A stretch of 64,000 bases of DNA from assembly GCF_963576675.1 (NCBI RefSeq), contig NC_088912.1, positions 97,307,895 through 97,371,894 on the forward strand, read 5' to 3'. Below are positions 23,510-34,615 of the stretch, one piece after another. The stretch is from Euphorbia lathyris. Its lineage: Eukaryota; Streptophyta; Magnoliopsida; Malpighiales; Euphorbiaceae. A program made the position numbers and the translations under genes. Numbering within the stretch: the first letter of the stretch is position 1; every line of letters starts with the position of its first letter. The notes beneath the pieces were generated by a model, which worked only from the letters and a program-made list of their open reading frames with translations, had not been told where the DNA came from and did not search any database.

Positions 23510-23951
23510 TTGGTATCGCGTATACACAGTACCAATCCCCTGCACGACCATGTATATGCAGTACACACTAGACAAAATTTGAAAACTGAATTTGGACCCT
23601 AAATCTGAACTTAATCGGATTTGTTGGTCTTATTACAGACCCAAATCTAACGATTTCCCCCTTGTTAACTCTATAAATAGAGTTACTTAAAGAGTTCTTT
23701 GCATTCTTTGTTATTTTCAGACTTTAATTAAGTCTTTTAGACTTAATTCAAGGTTAGATTTCAGATTAGGAAATCTAATTGATTGATTTAGGTCCACCTA
23801 GACACATTTGTCATCTAGAAATCATAGGTTTAATTGAATTAAATTGAGTCGTCCCTCGTGCCTTTTGTCGTTCGACGATCATGGCAATGCCACAACCCGA
23901 GGTAAAACTTGTTTTCTGAGTGGAATCATATCTTTTATGTTCACTTTCTAC
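23510..23951 (+). repeat. Dispersed repeat, copy 2 of 2
   Basis: Matches 16590-17013, including CTCTATAAATAGAGTTA and CACCTAGACACATTTG. It begins right next to the start of the minus-strand CC pseudogene, whose intron end it replaces. Confidence 0.6.
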
Positions 23952-24279
23952 AATAATGGAAGGGCAGAAAAATGGCATAACCAGAGAGCTCTTACAAACA
24001 TATGCAACTCCTATAATATACATTAGAGCTACTACATGTAAATAGCATTATAGGACAAAATATAGATGGAGAGTTGCCAAACTCATTCCATATAATCAAG
24101 CACCTGACAAAAGCAATCTTTAAGTGATAATCGTGGATAATAGTCAAGATTGGGCCTTATAAGATTGGATCCAATTCCATATTACTCCATTTTACCATCT
24201 GCTTATCATTCCTTAGCATTAAAGAAACTCAAAAATCTACATTTTAACTTGGACAAGAATCTGGCTATTTTTAGTTTTC

Positions 24280-25050
24280 TCCTCTAACATCCAAACCAAA
24301 AGAGCAATCAAAACTCAAAAAGAACAAAAAGGTAAAGAAACTGACAAACAACAGGAAAACCTGAAAGCTAAATGGATGATATCCAGTGGCTAATACTGGA
24401 TTGTTCGGTTGAGGTTGCAAAAAAATTTCTCAAAATTAATAGATCAAAAAATTTAAAAATTTGGATTAGACAAAATAATTTTGAATTTTGAATTTAAGAA
24501 GAGCCTTTAATTGATTAAAAAATTAGAATTTTGGTTTTAGAAATGCTAACAGTTAGGCTAAAAAATTAGAATTTTGGATTTAAAAACCCTAATACTACCG
24601 TAGTCAATTTTGAGATTCTAATTCAGCAGCTAATCATAGTGGACCGGAACTACCACAGTCTCAAATTTTAGAGACAGATAGCCGAAACTACTATGTATCA
24701 AACAATCCATGTGGCAAAAGAATGAAAAGTTAGGGTTTACTGAAATTAACATAGTGACCGATGGTGAATGATCAATTGATGAATTAAAGGCAGGAGAGTA
24801 GTTAGAAAGTAACACGAAGAGGATACCCATTAAAATTCCCGCAGAACGGAGTCGACGTCAACGTTGGCTTCGCTCAAGCTCCGGAGCAGGAACCGAATTC
24901 AAGAATGTTTATGATAAGTTAATCATAGGAACCACGGAGGTATAAAAGAGAAATTAGGAGATTAGGGCTAGTGCGGAGAGGAGGGGGTTTTGAAGGTTGC
25001 GAGTTAGTTAGCCATGGGAATCGTCGACAGAGAGCCACAGAGAGCGATAG
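24280..25050 (-). pseudogene. Second copy of the unidentified gene leader and first exon
   Basis: The sequence from about 24710 to 25045 is near-identical to about 21810-22130. On the minus strand it keeps the frame FLLRSLSEANVDVDSVLREF followed by TAA. The substitutions relative to the 21.9 kb copy leave this 20-residue stretch open and similar, which suggests it was once coding. A less similar match also covers about 24300-24370. No second exon was found here. Confidence 0.4.
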
Positions 25051-25239
25051 CAGTGGCTTATATATATCCAATTGATTGATTTAGGCTAAATCTTTTTTTT
25101 TTTTTTTGGTAAGAATTGATTTAGGCTAAATCTAATTAATTGATTGATAGCCTTCCTTTTTTATTTAACATAAATTGATTTAGCCTTCCTTTTTTTATTG
25201 ACTTTCTCTTTTTTTTTTTTTTTTTTTTGTTTGAAGGGG

Positions 25240-25770
25240 TTAAGGTAAGTACTTCAAATGTTTTGGGTCTAGAGCAATTTTAATTATAAGTAAAGGCTAT
25301 AATGGTACAAGTGTATCTCTGTGAGCAATTTTACCCCAATATTGATAAATTTGATCAATTTGAGAAATAATTGATAAAATTGTCTTCTCGATCATGAATC
25401 TTGATATCTACACTTCACACGTGCGTCATTTTATCAACAACAAATCACAAACATGTGTTGATATGTGAAAAAAAAAAATATATATATATATATACTATCT
25501 TTTGTACGAATTGAATAAAAAAAATTAAAAATATCACTAAATTTATAAATATTAATCTCCAATTTTATTATTAAATTATAAAAAACATGAAATCTTTTTC
25601 GTAAAAACTAATTGATATGCAATTTATGCAGAATAAGAAACAAAATATATATGTTTTATAAAAGTGTCTAAAATTGATCCAATCAAATCAATGTTAAGGG
25701 TAATTGCTTTTGGATACCATAAGGGTAATTGCTCCTGACCCAAAACGTTAGGAGCATTTTTTACACTGTT
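25240..25770 (+). mobile_element. MITE, diverged copy of the 25928 family
   Basis: Left arm has CAATTTTACCCCAATATTG and CTTCTCGATCATGAATCTTG; right arm has GGGTAATTGCTCCTGACC. The order matches the next element. It contains a (TA)8 tract at 25479-25494. The ends are too worn to show a target duplication. Confidence 0.6.
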
Positions 25771-25927
25771 AAGACTAAATTTAATCTATTAGCTTTTCTT
25801 CTTCCGTTTAATTGTTTTGCTTTCCTTTTTAAGCTAATTTTCTTCTTTGTTTACGTTTATTTCTTTTTTAAAGTTTTTGTACAAGGATATATTTGGTGAC
25901 TATTATTTGGTGAATTATTAAGAAAAG

Positions 25928-26514
25928 GAACAATTTGTAAAAATACTCCTAACGTTTATATTTAAGAGCAAGTTTACCTCTGACGTTTAAAATGATACAA
26001 TTGTACCTTTAACGTTGGCTGTCAAGATTAATTTTACCCTTAATATTGACAAGTTTGGTCAATTGGAAAAATTATTCACTAAATTATCTTCTCGATCATG
26101 AATCTTGTCATCTACACTTCAAATGTGCGTCATTTTATGGCTAATTAGTAAAAGATCACAAATATATGATTAAACGTGGAAAAAAATTAAAAATATATTG
26201 TATTTGGTACGAGTTAGACAAAAAAAAATTCAAATATTTCGCCTAATTTAAAAATATTAATCTCCAATTTTATTAATAAATCATAAAAAAAATATAAAAT
26301 CTTTCTTTAAATCAACTTACGTACAATTGGTGTAGAATAAAGAACAAAATATCTGTGTTTTATAATAATGTCTGAAATTGACCCAACTTGTCAATGTTAT
26401 AGGTAAAATTGCTCTTCGCTACCAACATCAGTGGTAAAATTGTACCAATTTAGATGTTAAGGGTAAAATTGCTCATGCGTATTAACGTTAGGGGTATTTT
26501 TGTACCTTATCCCA
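25928..26514 (+). mobile_element. MITE with ~120-bp TIRs and 9-bp target duplication
   Basis: The left arm (ATACTCCTAACGTTTATATT) and right arm (AACGTTAGGGGTATTTTTG) are inverted repeats. Flanks TAAGAAAAG (25919-25927) and TAAGAAAAT (26515-26523) match at 8 of 9 positions, as for Mutator-like elements. It is 587 bp and non-coding. Confidence 0.8.
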
Positions 26515-26639
26515 TAAGAAAATTAGTTCCACAAAAAAAATTCATTATATCAAAGCGATGTTAAGAAGAGACGATCTAAATATGACCGATAACCACTTGC
26601 TTAGCACCTTCAATCTCTAAAAACGAAAATCAACTATTA

Positions 26640-28000
26640 ACACCTCGCGATGGGTGACACCAAAAACACAAAGCACTCAATACTACCTCCACTCCTCAGA
26701 TGGACCGCAAATCACAACCTGTCTGGTTGTGTTGCATGGTGAAAATTATAATGGATGGGTACATGTAATGCGCAACAAATTTCGCGCAAAGAATAAAATG
26801 GGGTTCCCTAATGGAACATTAACCAAACTATTGGCTGGAACTGTAGAAGGACACTTGTGAGAGACAGTTAATTCTACTCTTGATCCTGTGTTGTGCTCAT
26901 CTATCCCACAACCTGACGATGTGAAACACATATGATATGATTTCCAACAACGTTTCTCAATTGGAAACGAACCACAAACTCACGAATTGAAAACATTTGT
27001 GTGTGATTGCAAGCAACGTGGTCAGTCGGTGGTTAACTATTACAACGAATTAACAAAATTATGGGATGAACTTGAAGGATATTCAACCGTACCAACATGT
27101 ACATGTGAAGCAACTAATGTTTATGCAAAAGAAAACGAGAAAGAAAAGGTACATGCCTTTCTTGTTGGATTAGATTTCTCTGTCTATGGAATCTTAGTCT
27201 CTAACATTTTAATGATGGAGCCTCTGCCAAATTTGGAAACTATTTTTGCTAAAATCCTAACTGAAGGATGACACCAAATGGTGGCTCGAGCATACGAGAC
27301 CAAATGTGATGTTGTAGGTTTTGCAATGCAAGGAAGTGTATGACCAAGCCCATTGTTTTCAACTGATTGAATTTCTTGACTGGTGGGCGAGGCAAAAGAA
27401 GTGGAAAATCTCGACATGGGGGAGGACAAAATATAGGTAGGAGCAATCGTAATCAGGTCACTCATGCAGTAGCCACCTTGAAATCTGATATCAACTCAAA
27501 TAACTCGTCTATGTCAATCCAGAAGTCAGATCATAATGGTCTTCCATGGCTTTCAGATGAACAGTGGAATATACTTATAGTATGCTCAAGATGTCACAAA
27601 CGTAGTCCTCTTCAACCGAAAAATTAAGTGGTAAGTTTCTGTTTCCTGATTAATGGATCATCGAAACCGGATGCTCAAATCACATGATTGGCAATGCTCG
27701 TTTATTTATCAAATTGAAAGATATTTCTCCTACATTGGTTGGGTTGTCTAATGGAAAACAAACTTTGACCACTAAGGGACGATCTTTTTGAGCAAACACA
27801 TAGTGTTATATAATGTCTTATATGTTTCTGATCTTACCTACAATTTGCTATCTGTCTCTCACATTTGCTTGTTGATTTGAACTGTATTATCACTTTTACT
27901 AACAAGCTGTGCATTATGAAGGACTGCGAGTGAATAATGTGAAGGGTTTACTAGTTTCGGCCTTTGCGGCAAATTCAAGCTTATCAAACTACCATGAAAG
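26640..28000 (+). pseudogene. Ty1-copia gag-protease relic
   Basis: A degraded copia 5' coding region. The start MTPKTQSTQYYLHSSDGPQ and GENYNGWVHVMRN (26654-26860) match the N-terminus of copia gag; 26987-27271 is the gag core (VVNYYNELTKLWDELEGY); 27370-27480 is a Gly/Arg-rich stretch; and WIIETGCSNHMIGN near 27655-27700 is the aspartic protease site, with D changed to E. Stops at 26858, 26934 and 27269 and frame changes kill it. No integrase or RT follows and no LTR was recognised. It differs from the element at 2-2601. Confidence 0.85.
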
Positions 28001-28019
28001 ACAAATGAGAACACCGACA

Positions 28020-28726
28020 TCAACTTTTTTACGTTTAGTCATACTTTTACGCTTTTAGATACTTCCTATTTTAGTTCGGTTGTAATTCGTTTCTCCTTAG
28101 TCTAGTTTAATGTTTTCGTTCCATCTTTAATTTAGTTAAACCTAGCTTTGATATTAGTTTGTGTTTTCATCTTTTGTTCTCAAGTAAAGTTCGTTCAATT
28201 CAAGTTCCATTTCTCCATTTTTTAATCTTAAATTGATATACCCAACTTGATGAACATGATGTCAAATAGATGTCAAATTCAAACTTTATCTGAAATCTTA
28301 TACAGGCAAAAAGCATAATGAGACTCACGATATTTCAATTTTTAGTGCATTAAGTTATTGATCATTTATTTTTTTGTAACATTATCTCTTACTTGTCAAA
28401 TTGGTTAGTTGTGAATAGATAATTTAGTTAAAAAAAAATGTTACTTATTCCAACTGTGTTTAAACATATATTTTACATTTCAAAATAAGGTTTTTTTTTT
28501 TTACAGTTTTTGTATAACCACGTTAAACATATTAAAAACTGTTTCGGACTGTTAAAAATAAAAATTTCAAATGTAGGTGAAATAAATAATATTATGTTAG
28601 TTTTATGTTAAAATCTAACTTTTATGTTTATCAGGGTTTAATGTAACAAAAAAAAAAGAGAGTGGTTGATTGAATGTTTGGTAAGAGACAATGATTTTAC
28701 CAACTTGGAGGATCTATTAGAATAAG
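28020..28726. other. Intergenic, with a worn TIR-element fragment
   Basis: From about 28310, GGCAAAAAGCATAATGAGAC and TTACTTGTCAAATTGGTTAG resemble the element at 44960-45405. Nothing else was recognised. Confidence 0.4.
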
Positions 28727-29877
28727 TGGATTGCTATACGTCGCCCCTATTTTACTTACCGTCGCTTCCTGTTTGACATTTTTGCCCTTTTCATTTTTCA
28801 TTCAAAAAAGTGAAATTCTCTCAACCGCGAAGAACAAAACGAAGAAAAATCATGCCTCTAAAACAAGGAAAAATACTTGAACATCTAAGTTTCGTATTTA
28901 TCAGTAATCTGAAATTTAACGAATTGAACTTGAAACGAATTTTTTTCGTTGAATTTGCTCTAAACGGGTAGCCCATACGGTCCGGTCCATGGACCGGTAG
29001 TATGAACTACCCGTTTTTCCTAGGGAAAACGGGTAGGCTACCCGTTTTTACCTAGGAAAAACGGGTAGGCTACCCGTTTTTCCTATTTATTTATTTTTTT
29101 AATTATAATAAATATTAAAAATTGATTGGACGCTTCAATACGTATTTTTTATAATTAAATTTATCTATACGTTTTTTCCATCCAATCAATACATAATTTA
29201 TCAATAATTAAATTTACGTTCTAAAAAATAAATAAATATAAATTAACAAATAAAAATTAATTGCACGCGTTAATACGTATTTTTTTATTTCCAATCAATA
29301 ATTTATATATACGTTTTTTCTATCCAGTCAATACATAATTTACGTGTAATTAAATTTACATTCTAAAAGGTAAATAAATATAATTTACCAAATAAAAATT
29401 AATTGGACACTTCAATACGTATTTTTTATTTCCAATCAATAATTTATCTATACGTTTTTTCTATTTAATCAATACATAATTTATCTATAATTAATATTTA
29501 TTATAATTAAAAAAATAAATAAATAAACCCGTTTTCCCTAAAGGAAATGTAAAAACGGGTAGCCTACCTGTTTTTATCTAGAAAAAACGGGTAGTTCATA
29601 CTACCGGTCCATGGATCGGACCATATGGGCTACTCGTTTAGAGCAAATTCAACGGAAAAAAATTCGTTGTAAGTTATATTCGTTAAATTTCAAATTATTG
29701 GTAAATACGAAACTTAGATGTTCAAGTATTTTTTCTTGTTTTGGAGGCATGATTTTTCTTCGTTTTGTTCTTCGAGGTTGAGAGAATTTCACTTTTTTTG
29801 AATGAAAAATGAAAAGCGCAAAAATGTCAAACAGGAGACGACGGTAAGTAAAATAGAGGCGATGTATAGTAAAACCC
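28727..29877 (+). mobile_element. Mutator-like non-autonomous element with ~350-bp TIRs
   Basis: Left end TGCTATACGTCGCCCC and right end GGGGCGATGTATAG-type complement head long inverted arms (about 28727-29090 and 29520-29877) that include AAAGTGAAATTCTCTCAACC and repeated AAACGGGTAG hairpins. Flanks TAGAATAAG (28718-28726) and TAGAATAAA (29878-29886) match 8 of 9, the Mutator target length. The centre holds three ~140-bp tandem repeats (CAATACGTATTTTTTA at about 29130, 29270 and 29415). There is no transposase. Confidence 0.85.
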
Positions 29878-29929
29878 TAGAATAAATGTGATTTGGCTTA
29901 TAAAAAAAAAAAAGAATAAATGTGATTTT

Positions 29930-30650
29930 AAGCAATATTGCCACTGTTGGACAACCTTTCCTCAGGTTGTAAAACCTTTTTTAATATAAAAAAAGTGATT
30001 GCTAGGATTTCATTTTAATATTTATAATTAAAATAAATTATATATAAAATAATAATTTATAGGGTTAGTATGTAACTTTTAAAGTCTATTATTGTTGAAA
30101 CATTTTTTAACAAAAGTTATCACAATGATGTGGATGCATGAGAGAATAAAATATTATATTTTATTATGATGTGTTAGTTTTTTTGTTTTTTTAAGAAACT
30201 TCTATTCGAAATAGACCTGTGCACGGGCTCGGTGTACTCACCCGACCCATGTCCCTTGGACCATGCTTGAACAATGAAAATTGATATTAGGTCCGATCCA
30301 GCCCAAGTCCATTAAATCCTGCTTATTTTTTAAGCGGGATTGGGATTGACAAAAATAGCACGACTGGTCCAGTCTGGTCCGTCTATTAATATTAAATAGT
30401 AAATTTATACATTTATATATTAAATATATATTTTTAAGTATAAATTTTATTTTTTAAAATTAGAAATGATATGTTTTTTAGATGGGTTTATATAGGTTTC
30501 AGCCTAATTCTAATCTGCTTAAATTAATAGAGAGCTGAGATGGGTTTGAAATAAATATTTTTATATAAAATCATGCTCGGCCGGCCTGAGTCCAGCCCAA
30601 CCCAACTCAATCCAACCATGTACCTGTCTAATTGGAAATGCTTGGAGAGG
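29930..30650 (+). mobile_element. Worn Harbinger-like MITE interrupted by a hAT element
   Basis: GATGTGGATGCATGAGAG and AATAAAATATTATATTTTA at 30128-30170 match the MITE at 15948. Its right terminus TTCTATT...GGAAATGCTTGG is split by the hAT element at 30212-30630. The left terminus is not recognisable. Confidence 0.6.
30212..30630 (+). mobile_element. hAT-like element, 419 bp
   Basis: Ends TAGACCTGTGCACGGG and TACCTGTCTA are imperfect inverted repeats; flanks ATTCGAAA (30204-30211) and ATTGGAAA (30631-30638) match 7 of 8, the hAT target length. The interior is rich in CCCGACCC/CCAGCCCAACCC-type motifs near the ends and AT-rich in the middle. Non-coding. Confidence 0.75.
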
Positions 30651-30867
30651 TTGTCAAAGATAACACATCAGTCTAAAGATGAACTGTCAACTCATGATTG
30701 GTAAAGGTGTTCTTCGAAATTGAAACAGTGACTGGACTTTATGTTTTGTGCGAGCTTTCTTCTCTTCCTTTCGAATCAATTACACTTATGGTCACCACTA
30801 AACTTTATCAGTTTTAACATCAACACTCTGGTTTCAATTCTTAACGTTATAATTACTAAATCTTGGC

Positions 30868-31176
30868 CCTGTTTGGTAAAGAGCGTTTTGGGATAAAAAG
30901 AGTGGTTTTGACCAACTTTAACGGTTTAACCACTGAAACCGCTGATTTGAGTGTTTGGTGGAGAGAGGTTTGGGAGAGAGTTTTGAGATGAAAACACTAA
31001 TTTAGAAAAAGCTAATTTTAGGAGCTTTTTCAATTAGCGTTTTACAATATTAAAATTAATGGACTTCTTTAATTCTAATATATAGACTCCTCCTCCAATA
31101 TTAAAAAAAGAAATGCTCTTATTCGTCTTTTTGCACAAACCGCTATTATCAATCAGCTAATTTTTACCAAACAGGT
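30868..31176 (+). mobile_element. Short MITE with CCTGTTTGGTAAA termini
   Basis: CCTGTTTGGTAAAGAGCG on the left and TTTTTACCAAACAGG on the right form the inverted termini, about 305 bp apart. No target duplication is clear. Similar CTGTTTGG-type debris lies at about 35295-35660 and 37855-38085. Confidence 0.6.
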
Positions 31177-31391
31177 CTACACAAAAGACATGAAAAGCGA
31201 GAAGAGAGGCTAAAAAGGTTAGTCAACAGTGTTGTAGCGGTATTAAAAAGTGGGTTACTAAACCTAGCCCCATATTCACACTTCCAGCCCCGAAAAAAGA
31301 CCTAACCACCCTTTGAACAAAAACTGAAAATTTGAATCCCTCCCAAACTCTCTCAAACTCATTTTCATCCGAATCAAAGACAAAACGTTTG

Positions 31392-31451
31392 ATGGAAGAC
31401 AATCCGTTATCACCGAGAGTAGACGGGAGTGATGCTACGTCCGAAGTCGAG
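31392..31451 (+). pseudogene. Possible isolated first exon of an unknown gene
   Basis: ATG at 31392 opens a 20-codon stretch reading MEDNPLSPRVDGSDATSEVE and stops at a donor-like GAG|GTATTT. No second exon was found in the following 400 bases. A perfect short hairpin, ACGCCCCACCA..TGGTGGGGCGT, lies at 31537-31560. This may be the start of a captured or transposon gene; support is weak. Confidence 0.2.
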
Positions 31452-31639
31452 GTATTTTTCCGATTTAACTTCCTTGCATTTCTATAATTTGAATTGGAAA
31501 AAAAATCTGGTTCGGCACTCGGGCGTGTGAGCATCACGCCCCACCAAATGGTGGGGCGTATGAGTATCACGGCCCACTTAATGTTTTTAGTTTGGAACCA
31601 TTTCGGGACCAAATAATGGTATGTTGAGCAATTTTGGAT

Positions 31640-31942
31640 TCAAGTAACAAAATTCATAAAACGAGGCTCTTACTTGTATCAAGAGTAGATGTGGGGGCAT
31701 GGGGTGCCGATGCACCTTGACCATCGTAAACCATCTCTTAATGAACCCTCAGTTGTTGTAAACCATCCCTTAAAAAGGGTGATTTTGCTTCTAGCCGCTC
31801 CATCTTTATCTACGGTCACCCCAGTACATGAAGAGTTGTACATCTTTTTTGCTTCTTTCCCTAAGCCTAGGCCAAAATAGCGTTGTTTCGTCTAGGCAGG
31901 GGACCCTCATGGACCAAGCTAAAGGTCGACTCTATTACTATC
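31640..31942. other. No recognised gene
   Basis: A 63-codon ORF at 31689-31880 has no family features; the sequence is moderate in GC and probably transposon-derived. Confidence 0.4.
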
Positions 31943-32182
31943 TGTCAGGTTTGTAATCTGAGGACTAGTTGAAAAGAAGAATTTAGGGTATAAGGTAGAA
32001 GAATTAGAATAGCAGAGAGAATAGAAGAGAGATGAGGAAAGATAATTCGTATAATTTCATTGATGGATTGCATGAGGTAAGGCCAGCTACTGATATAGTA
32101 GTATACTACCAAAACAGCTATAGTACAACTGTTCCTAGAACAGCTGACATAACAACTCACTAAGAGCCAAAAAGGCCTAACA
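31943..32182 (-). mobile_element. Probable 3' LTR of the gypsy relic
   Basis: On the minus strand the segment starts TGTTAGGCC and ends AACCTGACA (TG...CA), lies downstream of the gypsy pol fragment in the right orientation, and contains the CAGCTGTTCTAGGAACAG-type short inverted motifs and CT-rich end common in plant gypsy LTRs. The 5' LTR is absent, so the limits are inferred. Confidence 0.4.
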
Positions 32183-32289
32183 ATTAGGAATAACAACTAT
32201 ATTTCACTCCAAGCATAATTCTAATAATAGAGATGAGAAAATAACTAATTAAACTAACAACATATCAAAATAATGAAATGACTAATAAC

Positions 32290-33085
32290 ATAATTGGTCC
32301 ATAAACTTTCTTATGGCTTGCATATGTGACAATACACCTCCCTTGTGCGCATTCTTGTCCCCAAGAATGAAAAAAATTTGGGAATTGAGCTTCGATGATG
32401 GCGACAGCTTCCTAAGTGGCATCAAGTGAAGGAAGTCCTGCCTAGAGGATGGGGAGTTGAGGGACATATTGACCATTAATCACCGCATTCCTAGTGTTGA
32501 TGACCTTTAAGGGCTCAAGTTGCACCAAACCATCTTCGATTAGTAGTAAGTATAGGCATTGTAGAATTCTTGCGTTTCTTAAGGAGTGAAACATGAAAAA
32601 CTAGATGGACCTTGCACCCTGATAGTAATAGAAGCTGTAAGCTACCTTTCCGATCTTAGCTAGAATCTAACAGGCCCCATAAAACTTACCTAATAGCTTG
32701 TGTGAACTTCGCACTGCCGCAGAACTTTGTCTCTAGAGTTGAAGCTTGAGAAACACCCATTCCCCCACCTGAAACTCCTTGTCAGCTTTGTGTTTATCAG
32801 CAAACTGCTTCATGCGGTTTTGTGCCTTATTAAGGCAGTCTTTGATGGCCAAGTTCATCTCTTTCCTTGCCTGGAGCATCTCTTCTACTGCAGCTACAGT
32901 GAAATCCGTAGAACGCAATACAAGTAACTAGGGTTCTATTCTATACAAGGCCGTGAATGGACTCATTTTCAAGGAGTTGTGGTAGCAGCAACTATACCAA
33001 TACTCGGCCAGTCCTATTGCCTAGGAAACACATTCCTCTCAAATAGTCGTCCAAACACTGATTGAGCCTTTCAGTCTGGCCATTA
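32290..33085 (-). pseudogene. Ty3-gypsy pol C-terminal relic (integrase end and chromodomain-side tail)
   Basis: On the minus strand, PKTNGQTERLNQCLDDYLRG near 33080-33020 is the end of the integrase core. After a frameshift, 32918-32733 reads MKQFADKHKADKEFQVGEWV, the conserved segment after integrase in chromoviruses. Near 32360 LGDKNAHKGGV resembles the C-terminal LEDK..GGV of these polyproteins. Stops and frame changes are frequent. Upstream RT and protease are missing. Confidence 0.85.
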
Positions 33086-33089
33086 GTTT

Positions 33090-33921
33090 TGGGTGATAAA
33101 TACTATTGAAATAATATAAAACAAAACTAAAAATATAAAACAAAACTAAAAGTTAAGAATTTTAAAAAATAAAAAAATAATAATAAAATATATTTCTTTG
33201 CCTTTCATTAGCAGAATTGAGGCAAAGATGTCCCTAAGGCAAAGTGATACTCTGTCTTTAGAGTATTCTCACAGATCACCTTAGCCCTTATTAACTCATG
33301 AACTACCTTGACCAATTAATTCATTAAAAGGTATCTATTCTTTTAAACTTTATTAAAGTGTTATATTGGCCTCTAAACTTGTTTAAAACATTTTAACTTT
33401 TTCAAAATTTAGCCTTACTTCGCCACGTGGATTTTAGAGGTATTATTAGGTCACTTTAAACAAGTTCAAGGGGTAAATTTAACATTTTAAAAATATAAAG
33501 GGGTAGGGACAGAGACGAGGGGGTTTGGAGGGGCCCAAGCGCCCTGACGTCCGAACCACTTCCTACTATCGATGGTTTCGGCTCCCTGTTTCCGACAATA
33601 TATGATAGGCAGTAATTTTCTTTAAGTTTGTTTAGAACGACTCAATTTTACTTTTATAGTCCAAATTTAGCTTAATTTTGAGAATTTCTACATTGGTACG
33701 TGAAAACTTGCTCTAGACTACTCAGATGGTAACACACACATATATATGGAAATTTTTTTGACGAAATTCGTTTTAGCAAAAAAAAAATATTACACATGTG
33801 GGTCGCATTGACCCTTTCGACAAACCAATCATGTATTCGTCACTATAAAGAAACAATTGACTTTGTTTTTTTTTTTCTAACAAGCAGAGAAAGCTAAGGT
33901 TGTATTAAGCCTTACCATTTT
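33090..33921. other. Repeat debris, including a short MITE
   Basis: About 33335-33507 has inverted arms (GGCCTCTAAACTTGTTTAAA against TTTAAACAAGTTCAAGGGG). The rest shows no ORF or recognised element. Confidence 0.4.
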
Positions 33922-34615
33922 TGGAAAATTTACACAGAAATTCAGATCTAAAAAAGTATTTATAACTATGTCAAGTACTAGTTTAAACAATGTCAAACTA
34001 AACAAATCATCATTTTTAATATATTTTAAAAACTAGATTTTATGAATTAGGGATTAAGATATATTTTTTAGGATTTAAGATTTACGAATTGAGGTTTAAA
34101 ATTTATAAATTAAGACATAAAATCGTATTTTATTTATGATATAAAATAGTGGCAAGTTGAAAATTAAGTTTTATAATACGATTTAATTGTAATTTTAGTG
34201 GACAATCACAGACAACTCAAACCTCACCTCAAAATACCGAACTTGGTCTACATTTTGCATGTATGGGCTAGGCCCATTTCTAAAGGAGTTAAAATTTGAG
34301 TTAGTTATATTATAGGGTCAAATATATGAATATCATAATTAAATATAAAATTACAAATAAGTTATATCATCAAACTTAATTCTTAATATGTCATTATTTT
34401 ATATATATTATGATTTTATATCATAATTTAAAAATTCTAGACTCCAATTCATAAATCATAAACCCTAGAAAATATATTTTAGACTTCTAATTTATAAATT
34501 CTAATCCTTAAAATATATTAAGAATACTGATTTTACTAGCTTGAAATAATCTAAAATTATGATTTGACATAGTTATAAATAGTTTTAAAAAAATGAATTT
34601 TTGTGTAATTTTCCC
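33922..34615 (+). mobile_element. TIR element, ~690 bp, Mutator-like
   Basis: Left end GGAAAATTTACACAGAAATT and right end TTTTTGTGTAATTTTCCC are inverted; the similarity continues about 90 bp (TTATAACTATGTCAA in both arms) and includes inner arms with ATATATTTTTTAGGATT-type repeats. Flanking TACCATTTT and TACATTATT are only loosely alike. Non-coding. Confidence 0.65.

Noticed and set aside
31223..31612. 129-codon minus-strand ORF
   Set aside because: It crosses the hairpin and leader-like sequence with no recognised domain; the short plus-strand exon reading is at least as likely.
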